Positions 17,215 to 26,275 of a stretch of DNA of 57,684 nt are shown in pieces. A program made the translations under genes and the position numbers. The DNA lies in assembly GCF_000414115.1 (NCBI RefSeq), contig NZ_AOPZ01000264.1:1-57684 (forward strand). Reading direction: 5' to 3'. Position 1 is the stretch's first letter. Each line of letters starts with the position of its first letter. Source of the DNA: Streptomyces aurantiacus JA 4570 (GTDB taxonomy: Bacteria; Actinomycetota; Actinomycetes; Streptomycetales; Streptomycetaceae). The notes beneath the pieces were generated by a model. It was given only the letters and a program-made list of their open reading frames with translations. It was not told the origin of the DNA and did not search any database.

Positions 17215-17228
17215 TGAAGCGCTTCGCA
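17215..17228. promoter_or_regulatory. LacI-type operator site 4 upstream of the transporter operon
   Basis: TGAAGCGCTTCGCA contains the palindromic core GAAGCGCTTC shared with sites at 5989, 6160 and 8502. It lies 86 bases upstream of the first permease start and 44 bases after the dehydratase stop. It therefore most likely controls the transporter operon from an internal promoter. Confidence 0.7.
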
Positions 17229-17272
17229 GACGTCGTTCGAGATGTCGGACAAAGAGAGACCAGGAGCCGGGT

Positions 17273-18999
<1,727 letters not shown>

Positions 19000-19003
<4 letters not shown>

Positions 19004-19923
19004 GCCGCCCACCCCGCGACTATCCTCGCGACCTCGGTCCGCGTGTGCGGCGGCAGCGGGCTGCTCGGCGGGCGCACGTCGCGCCGGCACAGGTCGAGGG
19101 ACGCCAACGCCTCCTTGACCACCGTGACGTTGTCCGCCGAACGGTCGGCGGCACGCAGCTCCTCGAAGCGGCGGATCCGTTCCCACACCCGCATCGCCGC
19201 CGGGTAGTCCCCGTCGCGCAGCGCCCGGAGCATGCCCAGGGAAAGCCGCGGCGCGACGTTCACCAGGCCGGAGGTGAAGCCGGTCGCCCCGGCCGAGAAA
19301 TACGCCGGAGCGTACGGCTCGGCCAGGCCCGCCACCCACACGAAGCGCTCCAGGCCCGCGTCCCGCGCGAAGCCCGCGAACCGGGCCGCGTCCGGCACGG
19401 CGTACTTCACCCCGATGACGTTCGGGCAGAGGTCGGCCAGCTCGGCGAGGCGTTCCCCGGGAAGCCGGGCGTCGCGGAGATAGGGCACCACGCCGAGCTC
19501 GGGCACGGCCTCTGCGATCGCCCGGTGGTAGTCCACCCAGCCGGTCCGCGAGACGTAGGGGTGCGCGGGCTGATGCACCATCACCATGCCCGCCCCGCAG
19601 GCGCGGGCGTGCCGGGCGTCGGCCACGGCCGTCGCCACGTCGTGCCCGACGCCCACGAGGACCACGGCCCGCTCGCCCGCCTCCTCCCCTGCCACCTCAG
19701 CGGTCGCCTCGGTGACGGCACGTCGCTCCTGGGGCGTCAGGGCGTAGAACTCGCCGGTGTTGCCGTTCGGCGTCAGCGTGCGCACCCCCGCCGCGACCAG
19801 GCGGCGCAGCAGATCCCGGTGCGTCACGAGGTCGATCGAGCCGTCCTGGGCGAACGGCGTCACCGGGATGGCGACGACGTCGGCGAGCGCGGCCCGCAGC
19901 CCTTCGTGTGCCGCGTGCGTCAT
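19000..19923 (-). CDS. DapA-family dehydratase/aldolase of sugar-acid catabolism
   Basis: 307 residues, a TIM-barrel class I enzyme. The Schiff-base lysine is Lys173 in NVIGVKYAVPD, and Tyr148 in GVVPYLRD fits the conserved proton-relay tyrosine. The substrate loop is TPNGNTGEFYALTPQE. In this operon it most plausibly acts on the 2-keto-3-deoxy acid made by the adjacent dehydratase, either dehydrating it or cleaving it to pyruvate and an aldehyde. It overlaps the GntR gene upstream (ATGA) and the dehydratase downstream (GTGA). A role in lysine biosynthesis is unlikely from the neighbourhood. Confidence 0.87.
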
Positions 19924-20606
19924 TCCGCGTCAGCCCCTTCCTGAGGCCCCGGCTCCACGTCCGCGCCGGGGAAGGCGCGCCGCACGAAGGACCCGATGTG
20001 GCGGCGCAGCGCGCCGGCCGCGGCGTCGGCGTCGCCGCCGAGGGCGAGCCGCAGGATGTCGCGGTGCTCGGCCGCCTCCCGTTCCCAGGAGGGGTCGGCC
20101 GCCCAGGCGACGGCGGAGACGAGCGCGGCCTGGTCGCGGACCTCGTCCAGCATCCGCGCGAGCAGCGGGTTGCCGCAGTCGACGTACAGGGCGCGGTGGA
20201 ACTCCCGGTTGGCGAGGGACCGTTCGGCGGCGTCGGCGGCCGCCTCGGCACGCTCAAGGGCCTCCCCCGCCGCCGCCAGTGAGCTGCCGCGCCGCACCGA
20301 TCGCCGCAGGGCCTCCGGCTCCAGGAGCAGCCGTACGTCGTACACCTCGCGCGCCATGGCGGCGTCGACCTCGCGGACCGTGCCGCCCTTGTACTGGCTC
20401 ATGACGACGAGGCCGGTACCGGCGAGGGTCTTCAGGGCCTCGCGCACCGGCGTCTTCGACACCCCGAACCGGGCTGCCAGCTCGGCCTCCACCAGGGCCT
20501 GCCCGGGCCTCAACTGCCCGGTGAGAATGCTGCGTTTGATCGCTTCCTGCACGAACTGCGTACGGGAGGGGATCGGGACGGGGGCGGGGGCAGGGACGGA
20601 TGTCAT
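19920..20606 (-). CDS. GntR-family (FadR/FCD subfamily) regulator
   Basis: 228 residues. The N-terminal winged helix reads QFVQEAIKRSILTGQLRPGQ and FGVSKTPVREALKTLAGTGLV. The C-terminal all-helical FCD ligand domain has VYDVRLLLEPEALRRS, NREFHRALY and AEHRDILRLAL. ATG 20606 is preferred over ATG 20639, because the latter lies inside a palindrome just after the predicted transcription start. It is the first gene of the sugar-acid operon and coupled to the next gene. The protein probably represses its own operon through the repeats at 20636-20663 and is released by a sugar acid. Confidence 0.87.
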   Translation of the reverse strand: MTSVPAPAPVPIPSRTQFVQEAIKRSILTGQLRPGQALVEAELAARFGVSKTPVREALKTLAGTGLVVMSQYKGGTVREVDAAMAREVYDVRLLLEPEALRRSVRRGSSLAAAGEALERAEAAADAAERSLANREFHRALYVDCGNPLLARMLDEVRDQAALVSAVAWAADPSWEREAAEHRDILRLALGGDADAAAGALRRHIGSFVRRAFPGADVEPGPQEGADAE

Positions 20607-20635
20607 GGGCGCTTCGGATCTCCCCTGATCGCGTC

Positions 20636-20663
20636 TCATATATGACGCATGACGTATGACGCG
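20636..20663. promoter_or_regulatory. Candidate GntR operator: TCATATATGA palindrome plus ATGACG repeats
   Basis: A perfect palindrome TCATATATGA (20636-20645) runs into ATGACG units at 20642, 20649 and 20656. The block lies between the predicted -10 (20672-20667) and the GntR start, an ideal position for autorepression. Confidence 0.55.
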
Positions 20664-20666
20664 TCG

Positions 20667-20695
20667 AAGCTAGAAGAGGCACCACGGATCGTCAA
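20667..20695 (-). promoter_or_regulatory. Sigma-70-like promoter of the sugar-acid operon
   Basis: On the minus strand, TTGACG (20695-20690), a 17-base spacer, then TAGCTT (20672-20667). This is the best vegetative-type promoter in the window. Transcription would begin about 55 bases before the GntR start. Confidence 0.65.
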
Positions 20696-20783
20696 CGCTT
20701 GTGACAGAAACGCTTGTACAGACAGGCGCGCCCCGCACGGTCAGCCGCGCGAACGCGGGGACAGACAGGCGCGCGGAGGCCGG

Positions 20784-23468
20784 TCAGCCGCGCCGGAAGA
20801 CGGCGACCGTGCGCGCGGGCACGTGGAAGGTTCCGGACCTCCGCGCGTACGAGGCCGACTTGACCACCTCGTCGGCGCCCCGCGCCTGCACGGGGTGCAG
20901 CGAGTACGCCGCGCCTTCGAGCGCCGCGACGCGCTGCGTACGCTCCTGCGGCGTCGCGTTGAAGACGACCACCAGGTCACCGAGGCGCATCGTGATCACA
21001 CCCGGGGTCTCCCCCGGGGTCCCGGACAGCGGGAAGGACAGCGCCTTCTGCACCTGGCCGGTCGTCGCCAGTGAGAACGCCGGCTCGGTGGCGCGGAGCT
21101 TCAGCAGGTCCCGGTACGCGGCCGAGGCGCCGCCGATCTCCGCGCAGCCCGGCGACAGCGCCGGGTCGGCCAACAGGGGCTTGCCGTAGGGCCACTTGTT
21201 CTTGTTGTCCGCCGCCGGCGGCAGCCCACGGCCGAAGCCGTTGCCGTCACGGCAGTCCCAGTGGATCGCGTTGAACCAGTCCCCGCTGTCGTAGGAGTTG
21301 CGGTCGAGGGACTTGGAGCGCAGCAGGTCGCTGCCCGCCTGATAGAGCGCCGGGCCCTGCGAGAGGGTCGCCGTGGCCGAGGCGAGGACCTGCATCCGGG
21401 CCCGGTCGGCGGCCGGCGTCTGGCGGGGCAGCTTGAAGGCGAGCGCGTCGTACAGCGCCTCGTTGTCGTGGGCGTCGGCGTACGCGAGGGCGTCACCGGG
21501 AGCGGCCGCGTAGCCCGCGGGGGCGCCGTTGTAGTCGACGCCCGCGCCGGTCACCTTCCGGCCCGCGGAGTCGGTGAAGGCGTACCCGGCCAGGTTGCCG
21601 GTGAGGCCGACCTTGATCAGGTCCTGGTAGTGCAGGAGGCGGGCCTTCTGCTCGGCCGGAGTGCCGTTCGCCTTGGACGTGTTGGGGTCGGTGTGGAGGC
21701 CGCTCGCGAAGCCCTGTACACCGGGGTCCTCGTCGAACGGGCCGCCGCCGCGCACGGCGTCGCGGGCCCGGTCGGAGAAGGTGGCGATGCCCGTGCCCGC
21801 CATGTTCCGCTGCGTGGCCTGCTCGAACCGGGCGTCGTCGGCGATCTCGCCGAAGTTCCAGCCCTCGCCGTAGAGCACGATCTTCTTGCCGTCGACGCCG
21901 TCCTTCTTGGGCGTCAGCGCGTCGAGGGCCTTGCGGACGGCGAGAATGTTGGCCTTCGGATGGTGTCCCATGAGGTCGAAGCGGAACCCGTCGACCTTGT
22001 ACTGCCTGGCCCAGGTGACGACGGAGTCGACGACGAGCCGGCCCATCATGGCGTTCTCGGGCGCGGTGTTCGCGCAGCAGGTGGAGGTGGCCACGGAGCC
22101 GTCCGCGAGCAGCCGCTGGTAGTAGCCGGGCACGATCTTGTCGAGGACGGACTTGTCGGCCTGGCCGCTCGCGACGGTGTGGTTGTAGACGACGTCCATC
22201 ACGGTGCGCAGCCCGGCGCCGTTGAGCCCTTGCACCATCTTGCGGAACTCGACGGTGCGGCGGGTGCCTTCGGGGTCGCTCGCGTACGAGCCCTCCGGCA
22301 CGGTGTAGTGCAGCGGGTCGTAACCCCAGTTGTAGGCATCCTTGGCGGCCGCCTTGCCGACGCACGCCTGCTGCTCCTCCGAGTCCGCCGCGAAGGACGC
22401 CAAGTCACAGTCGGGCACGGCCTGTTCCGACTTGCGCTCGGGGATGGTGCCGATGTCGAACGCGGGCAGCAGATGGACGTACGACGTACCGGCCTTGGCG
22501 AGCTTGCGCAGATGCCGCATGCCGTCGGACGTCCGGTCCGTGAACGCCAGGTACTGGCCCCGGTGGGCGGCGGTGCGGTCGCCGACCGAGAAGTCCCGGA
22601 CGTGCAGCTCCTGGATCTGCGCGTCGCGCAGCGGTGTCGCGGGCGGCTTGCGCAGGGTCCGCCAGCCCTCGGGCGCGAGCTTCGGGTCGTCGAGGTCGAC
22701 GAGCAGGCTCCGGGCGGAGTCGGTGGTGAGGGCCGTCGCGTAGGGGTCGGTGACCTTGTTGGTGACGACCTTCCGGACGCTCGGCGCCCACACCTTGACG
22801 ACGTACCGGTACGGCTTGCCGTACCAGCTCTTCGGCCCCGCCGCCGACCAGACACCCGAGGCCGCGTCCCGCCGCATCGGTACGCTCCGGCCGCCGATGT
22901 CGAGCCGGACGTCCTGGGCGGTGGGCGCCCACACGGTGAGCGAGGGCCTGCCGCGGGTGAAGCCGGGGCCCAGCGCGGCCTTGGTGGCGGCGGGGGCGTA
23001 GAGGTCGTCGAGTACGCCCTGTGTCTGTACGCCGGTGGCGGCGCGCAGGTCCCCTCCGGCGGCCCGGTGAACCGCGACGACCTGACCGGTGAGGGCCGTG
23101 CGGACGCGGCCCCGGTCGCGCGGGTCGACGCGGAAGGCCGCGTAGGCCCGCAGGTGCGGGAATTTCGCCCGCTGCGCGTCGGTGAGACCTCCGGGCACCG
23201 GGTCGAGACGGATCCGGCGCGCCGCGCCGGTGAGTTCACCGTCGTCGACGGCGATCCCACCCTTCCGCGCGTACGCCAACTCCGCGTCGGCGCCCGCGCC
23301 GGTGTTCCAGGCGACGGTGTCACGATCGATCCACTGCGCCTCGGCCTTGGCGAGGTCGGGGGCGGCGGGGGCGGAGGCGGGCACCGCCACCGCGCCCGTC
23401 AGGGGCACGGTGGCGGCGACCAGAACCAGGGCCGCTGCGGCAGCGGTACGGCGTACGAAGCCGGTCAC
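20784..23468 (-). CDS. pulA: Secreted GH13 pullulanase-type alpha-1,6-glucosidase
   Basis: 894 residues. The signal peptide (VRRTAAAAALVLVAATVPL) ends near ASA, so the enzyme is exported. An N-terminal beta domain (AQWIDRDTVAWN) and a CBM48-like domain (SLTVWAPTAQDVRLDI) precede the GH13 barrel. The pullulanase hallmark YNWGYDPLHYTVPEGSYA is present. Catalytic residues are Asp498 (GFRFDLMGHH), Glu535 (LYGEGWNFGE) and Asp668 (DAHDNEALYD). It is about half the size of streptomycete amylase-pullulanase fusions and contains only the debranching unit. GTG 23468 follows AAGGAG. It lies downstream of the alpha-amylase on the same strand and would debranch starch or pullulan. Confidence 0.9.
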   Translation of the reverse strand: MTGFVRRTAAAAALVLVAATVPLTGAVAVPASAPAAPDLAKAEAQWIDRDTVAWNTGAGADAELAYARKGGIAVDDGELTGAARRIRLDPVPGGLTDAQRAKFPHLRAYAAFRVDPRDRGRVRTALTGQVVAVHRAAGGDLRAATGVQTQGVLDDLYAPAATKAALGPGFTRGRPSLTVWAPTAQDVRLDIGGRSVPMRRDAASGVWSAAGPKSWYGKPYRYVVKVWAPSVRKVVTNKVTDPYATALTTDSARSLLVDLDDPKLAPEGWRTLRKPPATPLRDAQIQELHVRDFSVGDRTAAHRGQYLAFTDRTSDGMRHLRKLAKAGTSYVHLLPAFDIGTIPERKSEQAVPDCDLASFAADSEEQQACVGKAAAKDAYNWGYDPLHYTVPEGSYASDPEGTRRTVEFRKMVQGLNGAGLRTVMDVVYNHTVASGQADKSVLDKIVPGYYQRLLADGSVATSTCCANTAPENAMMGRLVVDSVVTWARQYKVDGFRFDLMGHHPKANILAVRKALDALTPKKDGVDGKKIVLYGEGWNFGEIADDARFEQATQRNMAGTGIATFSDRARDAVRGGGPFDEDPGVQGFASGLHTDPNTSKANGTPAEQKARLLHYQDLIKVGLTGNLAGYAFTDSAGRKVTGAGVDYNGAPAGYAAAPGDALAYADAHDNEALYDALAFKLPRQTPAADRARMQVLASATATLSQGPALYQAGSDLLRSKSLDRNSYDSGDWFNAIHWDCRDGNGFGRGLPPAADNKNKWPYGKPLLADPALSPGCAEIGGASAAYRDLLKLRATEPAFSLATTGQVQKALSFPLSGTPGETPGVITMRLGDLVVVFNATPQERTQRVAALEGAAYSLHPVQARGADEVVKSASYARRSGTFHVPARTVAVFRRG

Positions 23469-23524
23469 GGGCTTGCGTTCTCCTTCGGTGTAATCAGCAG
23501 GACCTAAACGGCTGCGGTGCGGAG

Positions 23525-23566
23525 GCGCCCTAAAGGGGCGCGGGGAACTGCGCGACCAGCCACAAC
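23525..23566. repeat. Stem-loop and common streptomycete intergenic repeat between amylase and pullulanase genes
   Basis: A hairpin with arms GCGCCC (23525-23530) and GGGCGC (23536-23541) around TAAAG leads into GGGGAACTGCGCGACCAGCC. From memory, this kind of sequence recurs between genes in many Streptomyces genomes. On the minus strand it lies after the amylase stop and could act as a terminator or attenuator before the pullulanase gene. Confidence 0.55.
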
Positions 23567-23589
23567 GAACCCGCAGGCACAAGACGGCC

Positions 23590-25017
23590 TCATCCGGCAC
23601 ATCCAGCGGAGCGCTTCGCGCCGGTGTGCAGGGCGAGGGCAGTACCAGGGGCGACGGAAGCCGTAAACCGGCCGTCACCGCCGACAGTGACGTTCCGCCC
23701 GCTCTGCACGTCGCAGTAGACGCCCGCGGCAAGCGAGGTCTGGAACGTACGGTCCAGCGCCGAGCCCTCGTGGTTGATGACGACGTAAGCCTTGTCACCC
23801 CGGCCGAAGGCAACCGCATCGTTGCCGTTGTCCCACCAGTTGGTCACGGCCGCGCCGCGCGAGGCGTTCCGCAGCTTCACCATGCCCGCGACCTCGGGCC
23901 ACGCGTGCTGGCACTTCCAGCCGTCGCTGTAACAGGAGTTCACCTGGCCGCCGTTCGGGGGCCCGGCGTCGCGGTCGGTGAACTCGAAGCCGGAGTGCAC
24001 GTCCGGGGAGCCGTAGGGCCAGGCCAGCATGAACACGTGCGCCAGCGTGTGGCTCGAACCGTCCTTGTAGGTGAGGGTGTCGCCGCTGCGCTCGGTGTCG
24101 TGGTTGGCGACGAACACGGCGGACTTGCCGGAGGGCATATAACCCCAGCCCTCGCCGTAGTTCTTCAGGTACGCGAGCTTCTCGCCGGTGAAGACGCGCT
24201 TGAGGTCACGGGCGTACCGGAACTCCTGGACGTCTCCGCTGCCGAGGTACTCGTCCGGCGAGACGGCCTCGCCCGCGCCGAAGATGGCCTCCTGCTTCCA
24301 GTAGGCGTTCGGGTCGCTCAGCCGCGACTTGATGTTCTTCAGGTCGTCCGCCGCCATGTGCTTGGCGGCGTCCACGCGGAACCCGTCGACGCCGAGGGAG
24401 AGCAGGTCGTTCATGTACGCGGCGATGCGGCCGCGTACATGGTCCTCGCCGGTGTCGAGGTCCGCGAGGCCGACGAGCTCGCACTCCTGGACGTTGAAGC
24501 GGTCCTGGTAGTTGCTGATCGGCGTGGTGCAGTTGTCGAAGTCGGGCCGCGAGTAGATGCCCGGGTAGTCGTACTTCGTGTACGAAGTACCGCCGGTGCC
24601 GGTGCCGTTCCCGGCCGCCATGTGGTTGATCACCGTGTCGACGACGACCTTCACACCGGCGGAGTGGCAGGTGTCGACCATGTTCTTGAAGGCCGCCCGG
24701 TCACCGAGGCGGCCGCCGATCTTGTAGCTGACGGGCTGGTACGAGGTCCACCACTGGGGGCCCTGGATGTGCTCCTGCGGGGGCGACACCTGGACGTAGC
24801 CGTAGCCGTCGGGGCCGAGCCGGTCCGTGCACGCCTTGGCCACCGAGCTGAACTTCCACTCGAAGAGCACGGCGGTGACGTCCTTGGCGCCGGGCGGGGC
24901 GGCGGCGGCCTGCGGCGCGCCGCCGATCAGGCCCCCGCCGACGCCGGCGAGGAGAGCGAGCGTGGCGGCCTGCGATCTGCGGCCGACCGAGGGCTTGGTG
25001 CGCGTGCGACGGGTCAC
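23590..25017 (-). CDS. amy: Secreted GH13 alpha-amylase without starch-binding domain
   Basis: 475 residues with a signal peptide (SQAATLALLAGVGGGLIGG, cleavage near AAA-APP). Catalytic residues are Asp216 (GFRVDAAKH), Glu243 (KQEAIFGAGE) and Asp307 (FVANHDTER). VVVDTVINHM is region I. The fold and the QVSPPQEH block match streptomycete/animal-type alpha-amylases. The C-terminal beta domain ends the protein; the CBM20 starch-binding module seen in several Streptomyces amylases is missing. GTG 25017 has AGGAGG at 5 bases. Two tandem TTGCnGCAA boxes lie about 75 bases upstream, implying control by a MalR-type repressor. Confidence 0.92.
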   Translation of the reverse strand: MTRRTRTKPSVGRRSQAATLALLAGVGGGLIGGAPQAAAAPPGAKDVTAVLFEWKFSSVAKACTDRLGPDGYGYVQVSPPQEHIQGPQWWTSYQPVSYKIGGRLGDRAAFKNMVDTCHSAGVKVVVDTVINHMAAGNGTGTGGTSYTKYDYPGIYSRPDFDNCTTPISNYQDRFNVQECELVGLADLDTGEDHVRGRIAAYMNDLLSLGVDGFRVDAAKHMAADDLKNIKSRLSDPNAYWKQEAIFGAGEAVSPDEYLGSGDVQEFRYARDLKRVFTGEKLAYLKNYGEGWGYMPSGKSAVFVANHDTERSGDTLTYKDGSSHTLAHVFMLAWPYGSPDVHSGFEFTDRDAGPPNGGQVNSCYSDGWKCQHAWPEVAGMVKLRNASRGAAVTNWWDNGNDAVAFGRGDKAYVVINHEGSALDRTFQTSLAAGVYCDVQSGRNVTVGGDGRFTASVAPGTALALHTGAKRSAGCAG

Positions 25018-25091
25018 GGGGGCCTCCTGCGCGGGTGAAGTGGGGGGCCTTCGCGGGCAACGTGCCGTGTTCATCGGGCCGTTGAAGGATG

Positions 25092-25111
25092 TTGCAGCAA
25101 GATTGCGGCAA
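25092..25111. promoter_or_regulatory. Tandem TTGCnGCAA boxes upstream of alpha-amylase
   Basis: Two palindromic nonamers, TTGCAGCAA (25092-25100) and TTGCGGCAA (25103-25111), two bases apart. This is the type of TTGC/GCAA site associated with maltose regulators in Streptomyces. One of the two MalR-like proteins encoded nearby is the probable ligand. Confidence 0.7.
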
Positions 25112-25213
25112 TGTTTTCGGTCGTGACCGTACGACCCTCAACCACCCCGGTCAACCCTCCGCGCGCCCTCAATCCCGCGCGCACCGAACGGCCTTCACCG
25201 CCGCCGGACGCCC

Positions 25214-26275
25214 TCAGTGCCGCGCCTGCGCGGTCGAGCCGCGCACCACCAGTTCCGGCTGGAAGACGAACTCCGTGCGCTGCACGGGGTTTCCGTTGAT
25301 CTCCTCCAGGAGGGCGCCGACCGCCGCCGAAGCCATCGCCTGCACGGGCTGGCGCACCGTGGTCAGCGGCGGGTCCGTGAACGCGATGAGCGGCGAGTCG
25401 TCGAAGCCCACCACCGAGACGTCGCCGGGCACGGCGAGACCCCGCTCCCGGGCGGCGCGGACGGCGCCGAGCGCCATCATGTCGCTGCCGCACACCACGG
25501 CGGTGCAGCCGCGGTCGAGCAGCGCGCTCGCCGCCGCGTGCCCGCCCTCGACGGTGAACAGCGTGCGCTGCACGAGCTGTTCGGCCTCCCCCTCCAGCAG
25601 GCCGACGTAGTCGTGCAGCGCCGTCGCGAACCCCTCGGCCTTGCGCCGCGAGGGGACGTAGCGCGTCGGACCGATGGCGAGACCGATCCGCTCGTGCCCC
25701 AGGTCCACGAGGTGCCGCACCGCCATCCGCACGGCCGCGCGGTCGTCGGGCGACACGAAGGACACCGGGATGTGCTCGTTGTAGCCGTTGATGAGGACGA
25801 ACGGCACGCCCCTGCCCGCGAGCGCCAGATAGCGCCCGTGGTCGGCCGTGGCGTCGGCGTGCAGCCCGGACAGGAACACGATGCCGCTGACACCGCGCTC
25901 CTCCAACTGCTCCACCAGCTCGTCCTCGGTGGCGCCGCCCGGCATCTGCGTACACAGCATCGGCGTGTAGCCGTGCCCGGCGAGCACCTGCTCCACGACC
26001 TGCGCGAACGCCGGGAAGATCGGGTTGGTCAGCTCGGGGATCACCAGGCCGACCAGGCCCGCGCTGCGGCGTCTCAGGCGCAACGGCCGTTCGTAGCCGA
26101 GCACGTCGAGCGCGGCGAGCACGCGGCGCCGGGTGGCGGCCGCGACGCCCGCCTTGCCGTTCAGGACGCGGCTCGCCGTGGCCTCGCTGACCTCGGCCTG
26201 GGCGGCGATGTCCGCGAGCCGCGGGGCGCCCCGGCCCCCGCCCTCGGAGGCCCCCGGCGCCGACGTCGTCGTCAC
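25214..26275 (-). CDS. malR: MalR-like LacI-family regulator (copy 1)
   Basis: 353 residues. The helix-turn-helix RLADIAAQAEVSEATASRVL and hinge are followed by a sugar-sensing domain (LVGLVIPELTNPIFPAFAQV, VVGFDDSPLIAFTDPPLTTV). It is closely similar to the LacI protein at 31521, sharing the helix region, the PLTT-RQPVQAM block and a C-terminus FxPELVVRGSTA. GTG 26275 overlaps the alpha-glucosidase stop as GTGA, so the regulator is cotranslated with the maltodextrin enzyme. Another GTG at 26284 is possible. It is expected to bind the TTGC/GCAA boxes. Which of the two paralogues controls which promoter cannot be told here. Confidence 0.87.
   Translation of the reverse strand: MTTTSAPGASEGGGRGAPRLADIAAQAEVSEATASRVLNGKAGVAAATRRRVLAALDVLGYERPLRLRRRSAGLVGLVIPELTNPIFPAFAQVVEQVLAGHGYTPMLCTQMPGGATEDELVEQLEERGVSGIVFLSGLHADATADHGRYLALAGRGVPFVLINGYNEHIPVSFVSPDDRAAVRMAVRHLVDLGHERIGLAIGPTRYVPSRRKAEGFATALHDYVGLLEGEAEQLVQRTLFTVEGGHAAASALLDRGCTAVVCGSDMMALGAVRAARERGLAVPGDVSVVGFDDSPLIAFTDPPLTTVRQPVQAMASAAVGALLEEINGNPVQRTEFVFQPELVVRGSTAQARH

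Noticed and set aside
17155..17215. CRISPR-like array in the transporter leader
   Set aside because: Units are 18 bases with no spacers and only two good copies; it is a simple tandem repeat.
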